This document shows positions 55,501 to 64,000 of a stretch of DNA of 64,000 nt, piece by piece; positions within the stretch are counted from its first letter, which is position 1, and each line of letters opens with the position of its first letter. This stretch comes from Hygrocybe punicea. Its lineage: Eukaryota; Basidiomycota; Agaricomycetes; Agaricales; Hygrophoraceae. Location of the stretch: the NCBI GenBank assembly GCA_963556145.1, contig OY744469.1, positions 4,994,767-5,058,766 of the forward strand, read 5' to 3'. Under the pieces are notes generated by a model. The model was given only the letters and a program-made list of their open reading frames with translations, did not search any database and had not been told where the DNA came from. The position numbers and the translations under genes were made by a program.

Positions 55501-56592
55501 ACACTAGAGATGAGGGGGTCTGGACACAGAACGCAGACCAATTGCTACCGTATTCCCAGATACAGGTATGTGTAACTTCAGTGAAAAAGGAGCAAAGAGA
55601 GTTTTCTGCTTCGGAGATGAAAGGTCAGCATCCTTCAGATGACAGCCTTGGAAAAGCTTTCAGCACAAAGGAAAGAAAGAAAGAAAGAGGGTACCATACC
55701 ACTTGAAGAACCAGGCTCATTGGCAATGTATACAGTGCTACCAGGGCTGTCAGGAAACATCATCCTTTTTGCTGGTCTTTTGGCTCCTTTTTTGTTGAGC
55801 TTGGTGGGCTCGGGTTCTAAAGAAATTTCTCAAGCACGCTTGTGGGGGACAACTGAGTCATGAAATAAGTTAGGATTGTGTATCTAGTTTTGCGGATGAA
55901 CCACTGATGTCGCTGTCATCAGCTTCATCTCCAGATTGCTTGTCCTCGAAAGTATCCCAACTCTTATAAACGTCAATAGGAACTGCGTCTCGGAATGCTG
56001 TGAAGTGAGTCAGAAAGTAAGGTCATGAAGGCACAAAAACTCACTAATGTAGATGTGTGATTCAGCAATGCTACATTTATCCCATCCCTTGTAGTGTAGT
56101 AGGTCCTTTCCAGTTGGTTGCAATGCTGGCACAACAGACAGTTTCCGCCCCTCCTTGTTTAGGAGCATCCACTGTGGAGCATTGTGTTGGGAACGGCGAT
56201 GCACTGAACACACCAGGTAACAAGCAAAGCTAAATGGCTTAGGAAGTAAGCCTTCAAGCCAGCGTTGTTACGTTTCCAACTCCGCTTCCAACCCCGATGC
56301 CCATTCCAATACCTACCATGACGATTCTACACTGCACACCTTCCTTTATTCATTTCTTTTTGTCCTTTGTATTCTTTTCAATGTCATTGTTTCTTCATCT
56401 GGACATCCTTGTATTTTCTTGTTCTTGTTCTCTTTTTGTCCCTTCTTCTAGAACAATCCAGACCGACCATGGACATATCCCACGTGACCTTGTTGTACCT
56501 GAATAGTCTCCTTGCCGATGGACATCATTGCTATTGTCTTTTCCCTCGCCCTGACATATTGTTGACTTCATCCCACGACAAACTGATTCACA

Positions 56593-56763
56593 ATGGCTGT
56601 ACTCCCGACACAGCTCATTACCGTAATTGTTATTGGCAGCGTTGCCATCACCTTCCTGATCGGTTTCTACTTCGTTATGATCTATCTGTGGCATCGGCAC
56701 CGAAACCCTTCCGCCATTGATACTTCTGACTTCCACCTCAACAATATCTCACCACGTAATTGA
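56593..56763 (+). CDS. Small open frame with one membrane helix (doubtful)
   Basis: The 56-residue frame starts MAVLPTQLITVIVIGSVAIT, continues FLIGFYFVMIYLWHRHRNPS and stops at 56761-56763. It predicts a single transmembrane helix with a basic C-terminal flank. After the stop the same frame stays open for another 60 codons (up to about 56970). It lies in a pyrimidine-rich stretch next to an LTR-like block, so it may belong to a decayed retroelement. I would not rely on it as a gene without transcripts. Confidence 0.2.
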   Translation: MAVLPTQLITVIVIGSVAITFLIGFYFVMIYLWHRHRNPSAIDTSDFHLNNISPRN

Positions 56764-57444
56764 CAATTGCCATTCTTGGATATATGGTTTCCACTTTCGT
56801 ATTCCGTGCCTACCATTATCCTCCCTGACGATCCGACGACTCCTCACCTGCATGCATGCCCTGGACAATCCTCGATCACAGGACATTTCACTGTTCTCTC
56901 TAATCCGACCATCGCCGAAGCACATTCTTTTGGACTTCAACCACAGACCATACGACTTCCCAAACAGTGAACCAACCCCTATCGCACATTGTTCGCATGA
57001 CACCACTTCAATGCAGTACCCGACGACTTGTTCCCACAGCTTGTCACTCATGCCATGACTCAAAACCTGGACCCACATTCATTTATCCTTTTCCGTCTAT
57101 AACCTTGATACCTCCCACACTCGTTTACAACAATACCCTTTCTTGGACGAATACCGACGTCAGGTGGACCGCATTGTTCCACAGACAGGACAAGGCATCA
57201 CTCCTCGATACGTCATCGACACAGACATCATCATCCGGTACAGCTTATGCTGTTCATATGTCTGACCTCGACTAGCCCACTGTCCTAGTTGGTTTTTTCC
57301 TTTATACATTCCTTCCTTTTCTTTCATACCAACCTTGCCACTATATCCATGCTACCTCGGGACACTCTCATTATCAACCCCACACTGGACGATACCCATC
57401 TTCAACCAGACCATGCAACGCACTTGCCAAACTGCGCACTTGCC

Positions 57445-57926
57445 TGTTACAGCAAGTGTAGACCCCAAATTGGCAATTCTGCATGTCACATGATCCGATG
57501 ACAAATCATCCGAGTCATCCGGACCTCTTCTATCCTCAACGACACCCGGGCCTCCAGTTGGATTGCGAGAACATCAACATGAGGACGCCTCATGTACGCC
57601 TCATGGTGAACACATGGTAGAGTTGGACATGTTGTGACTTCATGGTTGTATTTCTATTTACCTCCCCTCAAGACCAGTCACTATATATACTGTTCTTGTT
57701 GTTGGTTTGGACTTTTTCTTCTTTTCCTTTCTTTACATTTAGTCTGGTTCTTGGGGCAGACCCCCTTGTCTTGGGTAACCCCCACGGCTTGTAATGACTT
57801 TAGACCACGAACCTCCCCCCTTGTAGCAGTGTTATCTACCAATGAAACTGCTGTTCTTCCCTCTGGAAACCACCCCCCTGTTAAGTTGATTGTTGCCGGA
57901 GCCCGCTGCAGAAGCGATCCGTAACA
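57445..57926 (-). mobile_element. LTR-like block of the same family as the solo LTR at 41151
   Basis: Tips TGTTAC and GTAACA bound 482 bp. Read on the - strand it starts TGTTACGGATCGCT and soon has CTCCGGCAACAAT, both shared with the solo LTR at 41151-41714. The flanks (TTGCC left, AGCGT right) do not match, so this is either one LTR of a broken element or an old solo copy. Confidence 0.5.
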
Positions 57927-58084
57927 AGCGTTCAACTTCCACGTGATCCCAGTTGGCATTGAATGTCAGGTTACCGCCAACCTTAGCACAACCTCACAAT
58001 TCCATCTTTGCCAGTGCCATTCATGATGGAGGTTTCGAGTCAACTAAGTCACCCTCCACCTGATAAAAATAGAGATTAGTATTG

Positions 58085-61000
58085 TTAGGACCAGAACATT
58101 AAACCTACGTCAATTCCATCAATCATGGCAACAACTGATGATACTTGTATCACTTTCAGGTCTGGGAGTTCTGCCTGACAGAGTTGCATTAGTGGGTATG
58201 CGAACAAATCAAACAATCCCACTTTGGTTTTCCCCTTGTGAGTCATCTTTGCTGTGGATTCAGTTGCAGCAGATGCTGGTTTTTTCACGAAGCTGTCCAG
58301 AGTCTCGGACCTAGCTTGTTCAAGAGTAACAGAGGAACCCTTCTTGCCCATAACGCCTTGGAACAGTTTTGGAACACTGTTCTTGCCTGTCAATTCGTCC
58401 AGTTTCTTTGGATGCTTGCTCCGGCCATGGGTGCACTTGGCACATGCAAGCGGTTTTTTTGGGTCCTCCAAAGGTGAGTATTCCTCACAATCACAAGCAT
58501 CACCAGATGCCATGACCCCTCTGCAGAAGGACGACATAAGTCTTTGCAGAGAGTGAAGAGCAGGGTAAAGAGCATGAACAGAAGGAGCGATTCAAATGGC
58601 GACTCGGAAGCGGGATCCGAAATAAATTTGTTCAATAATTAAATATTTTATTCCTGAAACTGGGATAAGACAGCTAAACCCTGTACCCAGAGTACTGCTT
58701 GACACATCCAGATAGGATTCTCCAGCGACACTTGGATCTCCTTATTACCTCGCTTCCCTGCTCAAACCCACTCCAATACTGGGTAACTCTCCTCTTCCCA
58801 TTCATTGGGGTGCAATCCATAACCATTTGGTTGAACCTCTTGCTCAACAACTTTGGCAAAGACCTCGAAAAACTGCCGGTCCTCTCCCTTGCCACCAAAT
58901 GGATTATAATGATGAGGTACGTCGATGCCTTCATGCCAGACATGCCGCCACTGATCACTGTTAATACCTTGAAGAACTGCTTTCCTTTCACTTGTGTCCA
59001 TTTCGGAGTCGCTTTCGGCTTCGTCCTTTGGATGTCCTGCTCCAGTTTGGCTTTTAGGGCGGTGAGATCTGTCTCCTGAGATTCCATAGTACTGGTTGAT
59101 GATATCTGGGTGTACACCTTTGCAGTCATCATCATATACACCATACTTCAATTAGCCAATGAATCGCAAATCCTGTAACATATTTGAAACACATTGAGAA
59201 TTAATTAATATATACCTACCTTGGGGCTCTTGTCGTTTGACCCTGAAATTGGATGAGAATTCCAGTCGTTCTGAAATTCAATGCAATCTACATTGATAGC
59301 CTTGAGGAATAGGCTGTGGAGGAGCCAGAGATGTGTTGGGTTTGTGATATCTAAGCCATGAAGTCTTTCGAGTTGACTAAAGAAAGCTCTCCAATGGCAG
59401 GCAAATTGGGAGCCAACCTCTACCCACAGTTGCTCAATTCTTGTGTTACACGTTGACCTGTGGAGTAAATCAATTGGTATTTATCGTGTGTGGTTAATGA
59501 GTAACATACGATGTAGAGGCTCCGGATCGTGTGGATCTGTTTCCCCTTCATATCCCACTCCGTTCCTGTCCATTCCCATTCCCATATCATCGATTCCGTT
59601 TGATTCCACTCATTCCTATTGATTCCGCTCCGGATTCTGCCTCTGGAATCGTTCCTACTCAAGATGCAATGTCCCTAACGACCCAGAATCAGTACATTTA
59701 TAGTTATATATCATGTATCTTCATTTCCTGTCTCCTAGTACATAGCACTCTTCCTATCCTCCACTCCACTCCACCCCTATCATTTACAGCCTTCGCTTGT
59801 AGTACTTAGTTACTACAGCACAGGATCCCTCTCAGTAGTATAAAAGTAGCACATTTATACTACAAACAATATAGAAATACCCATACCCATACACACATAT
59901 AGAAAATACAGGATATCATTCCCCCTCATGTCTTATCACCGCACTTCAGTTCTATTTCTTAGTCCACTCTTCGTCCTTTCCCATACTCTCCCTCTGAGTC
60001 CGGAACCCCTGGATTTGGGTTGGATTGACTAGACCTTTCTAAAAGAAACTAAATTCCTCTGATCACTTTCTAGCTGATCACCACTTTCATAGATTCCCAT
60101 TCCAGGTCTACAACAGAACTCACCATCACAATGACCCCCACATGAAGGAGGCATGCCTGGGGCCGTTTCACATAACAATGTACATCGCACAGTAAATATT
60201 TTCACCTCCACGGTTGCCATGCATTCACGATGGCATTCCATATTCACATACCGTGTCCAGGAAGACATCAAGGACAGTCATTGCATGATTGTTCATGCTT
60301 GTTCGCAAGCCAGTCACCTGCATACATGTATTTTCAGTGGATATTTGGCTCACAAGTAAGTATATCACCCACTGTTCTGCAATACCCATCGATGACACCA
60401 TGTATGACAATTCCCCATTGAATGAGTTTGTGGTGTCCATCGAGATGCCATAGGGCATTCAGCCACTTGATACTGCATACCTTCCGCTGCACAACCTTCC
60501 GATCCCATAATGTCTGTCCCAGACCATCCACACGCCTCATTGATGACACCACTTGACGACGTTGAACTCGGAGTCCGTGTCTTCATAGAAAGCCAATTAT
60601 ATATCATAATCCAGACTCTGGCTTCCGGACTTTGTAGGTCTTGATCAAAATATCCAAATCAGCGTTACTCATTGTTGAATACTGATGAATTACTCCATGT
60701 CGTTTCATATATAGATGAAGAACATTCTGATGGACACCTAGTAGATCGGCAAGCTGTATGAGTTTGATTTGGTGTTCATCTGAGCATGCTTCATGCAAAA
60801 AATCCAGATTGATTACTTTTCAAGGGTGCCCAGCCTTCCCTGTGTGAATGATGGTGATGGGTTCAGGTATTGTGATCTCAGCATCTTCACTGCAGGTTGC
60901 AAAGAATGAATTACAAGAGACACATCTTGAAACTTTACATACTGTCCCTGCGCCTGCTCCCCAAATCTTCACAAGGAAACAACTAAGTAACCTAGAAGTT

Positions 61001-61200
61001 CTGTGCCACTGTGCAGCCATTCTTCTGGCAATCGACATTCATCAGGGGCTCCTGCGGACTCTCCTTCCATCTCCATTGCACTCAGCACAGGTATGGCATC
61101 AGATGTTATCATGTCAATATGGAAGGTGACTCGAAGAGGGTCCACATCATCATTGTCAGAAATGGCAAAGGCGCTTCGATAAAGGTCAGCAAGTACTGGA
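58085..61200 (-). pseudogene. Integrase-core (rve-like) transposase of a mushroom DNA element, decayed
   Basis: From about 61200 downwards the - strand reads LYRSAFAISDNDDVDPLRVT, LINLDF-like VINLDFLHEACSDEHQIKL with LADLLGVHQNVLHLYMKRHG (helix-turn-helix, 60690-60800), NADLDILIKTYKVRKPESGL, WLNALWHLDGHHKLIQWGIV (first Asp), TVLDVFLDTVCEYGMPS, then a block with two TGA and HGNRGGENIYCAMYIVM where GDRGGEN is expected, then NTRIEQLWVEVG (catalytic Glu), LERLHGLDITNPTHLWLLHS, GVHPDIINQYYGISG and VEQEVQPNGYGLHPNEWEE. A Cys-rich tail (ASGDACDCEEYSPLEDPKKP, 58400-58530) may be part of it or a partner gene. The Asp-to-Asn change and stops make it inactive. An extra block of about 600 bp sits in its middle. 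Confidence 0.7.
59500..60110. other. Extra DNA inside the integrase gene, origin unclear
   Basis: Between the exon ending near 60120 and that starting near 59460 lie about 650 bp, where introns of 50-70 bp are normal. It has GGAATG/CATTCC-rich text near 59560-59610, an AT-rich middle with a TATAAA-like stretch at 59835, and a repeated CCCATACCCATAC. It may be an inserted small element; no clear tips or duplication were found. Confidence 0.35.
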
Positions 61201-61211
61201 TGTGCAGCTTG

Positions 61212-61367
61212 GATTAGGCAATGGCACGGATACTCCGTGGATACGAGAAGCCCGATCCGTATCCATATCCATCAAAATCCGTATCCATTGATCCGCCAGG
61301 CATGGATTTTCCCATGGATACTTTACCCGTGGATACGGATTATCCATGGGTACGAGTATGGGTAGTA
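61212..61367. repeat. GGATAC/GTATCC-rich block, probable end of another small element
   Basis: Dense copies of ATGGATAC, CCGTATCC and CGTGGATACGGATTATCC, similar in style to the GGGTAC arrays of hAT-type element 2. It ends abruptly at the gypsy LTR (61368), as if the LTR element had inserted into it; the other half would lie beyond the right edge. Confidence 0.45.
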
Positions 61368-62059
61368 TGTAGTGTTATAATTATATCTAGATATTATTAT
61401 TCTACTAAATATACAGTATATAGTATACTACACTTACATTGGGCACTTGCCAGCCCAGTCTCGTTCTCGTGAACGTCCAAGTCGACACGTCGCGTCATTA
61501 CCGTTGTCGACACGCCATCACCGTTGTCGACGTGCCACCGCCGTTGTCGACGCGTCACTGCCATTGTCGACGCGTTGCCGGTGTTGCCGTGTTGCCGTCG
61601 TTGTCGTTGTCGATGCGATGCCATAGTCGACGCGTCGCCATCCTGGAATGCGTCCTCCCACAGGTCCCTACACCTCGCGTGGGCCAGACGCACATCAATT
61701 GACGTCATCGTCACCCTTGCGAGGTACACAGCGGGGTCTCTGGTGGGCTTCGCACTCGGGGGTAACCTCGTTCGCGAGGGGTGGGGGCGCCACATGAGCC
61801 CTACGCATCAGTCGACGCATCTGCGCGTGTTTGCGAGGTCCTTGTGTATTCTTCTGTCCTTGTGTATGCTTCTGTGCTGGAGACCTCACCAACACGCGTT
61901 GACACGTGTCCGCTGTGGAGGGACGGAGTCGGCTGAGGGAACTGGGATGGAATTGAGTGATGATGGTGATGATAATCGCTACAACACGAGATCTGTACTA
62001 CTAAGGAAACACAACCGTGGGAATCCTAGTCACGTGACTGTCCAGGTACATCTACTACA
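61368..62059 (-). repeat. 3' LTR of a Ty3/gypsy element
   Basis: On the + strand the block starts TGTAGTGTTATAA and ends ATCTACTACA, giving inverted tips TGTAGT/ACTACA. Directly to its right (its upstream side on the - strand) is a purine tract AAAGAAGGGGGGGCACT (62060-62075 region). The part at 61485-61640 is a CpG-rich array of GTTGTCGACGCGTCAC-like units of about 21-24 bp. Confidence 0.65.
61485..61640. repeat. CpG-rich tandem units inside the gypsy LTR
   Basis: Several imperfect copies of CACCGTTGTCGACGCG; SalI-like GTCGAC recurs at least five times. Confidence 0.65.
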
Positions 62060-64000
62060 AGTGCCCCCCCTTCTTTAGCGACGCCCTCGTCGCTACCGGC
62101 GAGGCGATCCTCCTCCGCTGTCTCCACAGAATCGTCGAAGGGAAAGTCATCGGTGTCCCCGGTGTCCAGCTCTGTCAGCTCCCCATCCGCTCTGTCTGCC
62201 AGTCTCGAGACCTCATCCTGCGCCATCTTGGTGCCATCTTTGGGCTCGAAATGCCTAAGCCTTCTGGCGTTGAAGGTGCTGTTGAGTGAGGTGCCGTCCA
62301 TAGTTTCCAGAGTGTATGAGTTGCGGATGCGTGTTACGACGCGGCGCGGGGGAGACCAGAAGGGCACGAGTTTGCATTCACTAGCAAATACATTGATCAG
62401 ATTGCTGCGGTACACTTGAACGAGTTGACCAGTTTTAAATATAACTTCTCTTGGGGCCCGACTGATGACCTTCGCGTCAAAGATAGCTTTCCGGCGAGCT
62501 GCGTGGTCCACTGTGCAGGACCAGCCGTCCAGCCGTAGTTGGTCTGCGTATGCCATATGAATCGCCACGTCGGTCTCAGAGGCTAGAGGGATTGCCGCTG
62601 GGTCCTCGGCGACCGGTGTGTCTATGGGAAGTGCGAAGAGTAGCTCATTGGGCGAGAACTTGAGTGAGGGTAGTATGCGATCAGATAACGCCTTCACGGC
62701 CGCGTCAAGGTGGTCTGGCCAGTTCTTTGGGATGTCCTTCATTGCCATCTGGTCGTAGTCGTCCTCACCGAGGCCAGGGGCACACAGACGCTTAAGGGTA
62801 TTCAACAAGATCTTGTTGTAGCCCTCTATGAGGCCGTTGATCCACGGGGAGTAGGCGGCTACAACGTGATGCTTAGTACCCATATCAGTGCAGTGGTCAC
62901 GCACCGCATCGCAGTCAAAGTGGGAGCCGCCGTCGGACATGAAGATGTCTGGGGCCATGAACATGTTGGCTATATGGCTGAGGCTGTCGACCGTCATTTT
63001 TCCTGAAGCGGACTTGGCCTTGAAGGCGAATGGCTTCCTAGAGAAGACGTCAGCATACAGGCTGATCTTCGAGAACCCACCTTTTCCGAGGGGCATGGAT
63101 GTGTAGTCCCCTACGAGGAGTTCGAAGGGCCTGCGTCGGACGATTGGCTGCAGCAGGGCGTGCAGGTGGGTGTTGCCGAAGTTCTTACACCGGCCGCATT
63201 CGCGGATGGCTGCGGTCACGGATGCGTCGAGGAATGGGCTGAATATCCGGTCCAGTAGTTGCATCTTGATGACATCACGGCCCATATGCGTCTTTGCATG
63301 CTCCACCCTGGCCAGTTCTGTGGCTTCGGCCTTGGTGACGCATTCTCGGCGGGAGACAGCTCGCGCGACAGTGGCGCCACCGATCTTCCATAGGTGGCCG
63401 TCGTCGATTAGGAAGTCCTTTGCTTGGTGTGCCGCGCGTTTGCGGTCGCGATCGGTCGCGTCCTGTGGGACCCCGAGCAACGTGTCTATAACTTCCAGGA
63501 ATGCGCGCTCAGCCTGGAAGCGAGCACGTAGGGATGAGTGCAGGTCGTTCGAGGACTCTCCCACCGCGAACAGGTCGAAGGTGAGGCCGCGTGACACCTC
63601 CCAGTCGGGGAGGACGGTCCAGTCGCTGCCGTCTGTCGGTACCCGGGGTAGCTCCTCATCCTTTCGACTGAGCGCGTTGCCCACGAAGTTGATCTTACCC
63701 GCGATGTGCCTGACGCTGACTATCTGGTGAGCGAGTACGCCGTCACGCCAACGGGCGTGGGTGGTGCTGAGGTCGGTGCTCAGCAAGACGTCGCGGAGGG
63801 CCTGGCAGTCTGTCTCCAGCTCGACGGGGAAGCCCCATATGATGTCGTCGAACTTGTCGAGGCCAAACTTGAGGGCTGCGAACTCCAGCAGAAAGGGTTT
63901 GTAGCGCTCCTCCGCCGGGGAAGTGCGTTTGGAGGCGTACGCTATGGGGTGTAGCTCCGTGATGACTTTGCCCCCCAGTCTCGTCACGGGAATGCGTTGG
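62026..64000 (-). CDS. Ty3/gypsy Pol, C-terminal part (RNase H and integrase), runs off the right edge
   Basis: An open frame without stops fills the right edge. In order from the edge: RT/RNase H text IAYASKRTSPAEERYKPFLL, FPVELETDCQALRDVLLST and VRHIAGKINFVGNALSRKDE; the H2C2 zinc segment HAKTHMGRDVIKM with CGRCKNFG; the integrase core with Asp in LLVGDYTSMPLGKGG, Asp in IFMSDGGSHFDCDAV and Glu in SPWINGLIEGYNKILLN; a chromodomain is not evident; the C-terminal SH3-like part VYRSNLINVFASECKLVPFW and FNARRLRHFEPKDGT; then an acidic tail ending GALVVDVPGQSRD. The last codons read across the purine tract into the LTR, with the stop at 62026-62028. All three catalytic residues are present, so this copy may be young. 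Confidence 0.88.
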   Translation of the reverse strand, partial: QRIPVTRLGGKVITELHPIAYASKRTSPAEERYKPFLLEFAALKFGLDKFDDIIWGFPVELETDCQALRDVLLSTDLSTTHARWRDGVLAHQIVSVRHIAGKINFVGNALSRKDEELPRVPTDGSDWTVLPDWEVSRGLTFDLFAVGESSNDLHSSLRARFQAERAFLEVIDTLLGVPQDATDRDRKRAAHQAKDFLIDDGHLWKIGGATVARAVSRRECVTKAEATELARVEHAKTHMGRDVIKMQLLDRIFSPFLDASVTAAIRECGRCKNFGNTHLHALLQPIVRRRPFELLVGDYTSMPLGKGGFSKISLYADVFSRKPFAFKAKSASGKMTVDSLSHIANMFMAPDIFMSDGGSHFDCDAVRDHCTDMGTKHHVVAAYSPWINGLIEGYNKILLNTLKRLCAPGLGEDDYDQMAMKDIPKNWPDHLDAAVKALSDRILPSLKFSPNELLFALPIDTPVAEDPAAIPLASETDVAIHMAYADQLRLDGWSCTVDHAARRKAIFDAKVISRAPREVIFKTGQLVQVYRSNLINVFASECKLVPFWSPPRRVVTRIRNSYTLETMDGTSLNSTFNARRLRHFEPKDGTKMAQDEVSRLADRADGELTELDTGDTDDFPFDDSVETAEEDRLAGSDEGVAKEGGALVVDVPGQSRD
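62060..62077 (-). promoter_or_regulatory. Polypurine tract of the gypsy element
   Basis: On the - strand AAAGAAGGGGGGGCACT abuts the LTR tip TGTAGTAG; it lies inside the Pol frame. Confidence 0.6.

Larger units (their letters stand above)
54592..55506. mobile_element. hAT-type non-autonomous element 2 (915 bp) with 8-bp duplication GAGATGAG
   Basis: The tips TAGTGTATTGCACGGGTA are perfect 18-bp inverted repeats. GAGATGAG lies directly outside both (54584-54591 and 55507-55514). The subterminal parts on both sides are dense in GGGTAC/GTACCC hexamers (54600-54720, 55335-55500). The centre encodes nothing convincing. Confidence 0.88.
54480..56270 (-). pseudogene. Fragments of an unknown gene split by hAT-type element 2
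   Basis: On the - strand, right of the element, there is an exon-like block RSQHNAPQWMLLNKEGRKL with GKDLLHYKGWDKCSIAESHI (56040-56180), then AFRDAVPIDVYKSWDTFEDK and an acidic Ser/Asp stretch (55880-56000). Left of the element comes SSDELFWNKTWDPANFINPW (54510-54575). The element with its 8-bp duplication lies between the last two. The family and the exact joins are unknown; a GAAA microsatellite (about 55670-55690) lies in it. Confidence 0.35.

Noticed and set aside
56967..57275. Several overlapping + strand frames between 56.7 and 57.3 kb as one gene
   Set aside because: Frames such as LQQYPFLDEYRRQVDRIVPQ look coding-like but are short, separated by stops and lack splice sites that would join them sensibly.
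1..64000. CRISPR arrays, rRNA or tRNA genes
   Set aside because: No regularly spaced repeats with unique spacers, no recognisable rRNA text, and no convincing tRNA cloverleaf was found; the organism is eukaryotic.

Overview
The window looks like basidiomycete (Agaricomycete, mushroom-type) nuclear DNA. Genes are cut into many short exons by GT-AG introns of about 50-60 bp, and the mobile elements belong to groups abundant in mushrooms: KDZ, TNP2/CACTA-like, Tc1/mariner-like, hAT-type non-autonomous elements, Ty1/copia and Ty3/gypsy. One 100-base run of N (25393-25492) marks an assembly gap.

0-9.3 kb holds one long multi-exon gene on the + strand. Its product joins a propeller-like region, a large GTPase domain of the GBP/VLIG (interferon-inducible giant GTPase) type with P-loop GEQSVGKS, a Cys/His-rich NF-X1-like zinc region and a C-terminal von Willebrand factor A domain. 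The metal-binding motif of the vWA domain is carried by an 18-nt microexon. This is the most interesting cellular gene here.

9.6-24.9 kb mixes intact and decaying host genes. A TPR protein and an Xaa-Pro aminopeptidase, both lacking their 5' ends, meet head to head near 10.86 kb. They are followed by a chitin-deacetylase-like pseudogene, a tandem pair of secreted ferritin-like (Rds1-type) genes, a scrap of an SDE3/MOV10-type helicase, an ArsB-like transporter, a CorA-like transporter, a DUF4419 pseudogene and a Tc1/mariner-like element with 63-bp inverted repeats.

25-44 kb is transposon territory. A TNP2-type transposase (- strand) converges on an accessory gene (+ strand). Next to it sits a 10.6-kb KDZ element, 33236-43871, with inverted ends of about 1 kb built from 34-bp GGTTGACC repeats and a 7-bp target duplication. 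The KDZ element carries a CxC2/KDZ transposase and two divergent accessory genes; one of these is split by a 564-bp solo LTR.

44-64 kb is a nest of decayed elements: two hAT-type non-autonomous elements with 8-bp duplications, a copia element (47728-52537) with an apparent half-tRNA-iMet primer site and many CGA-to-TGA stops, a Cys/His-rich integrase-core transposase pseudogene with its catalytic Asp changed, and the 3' part of a Ty3/gypsy element running off the right edge. C-to-T changes at CpG recur in the old copies, which suggests methylation-linked mutation.
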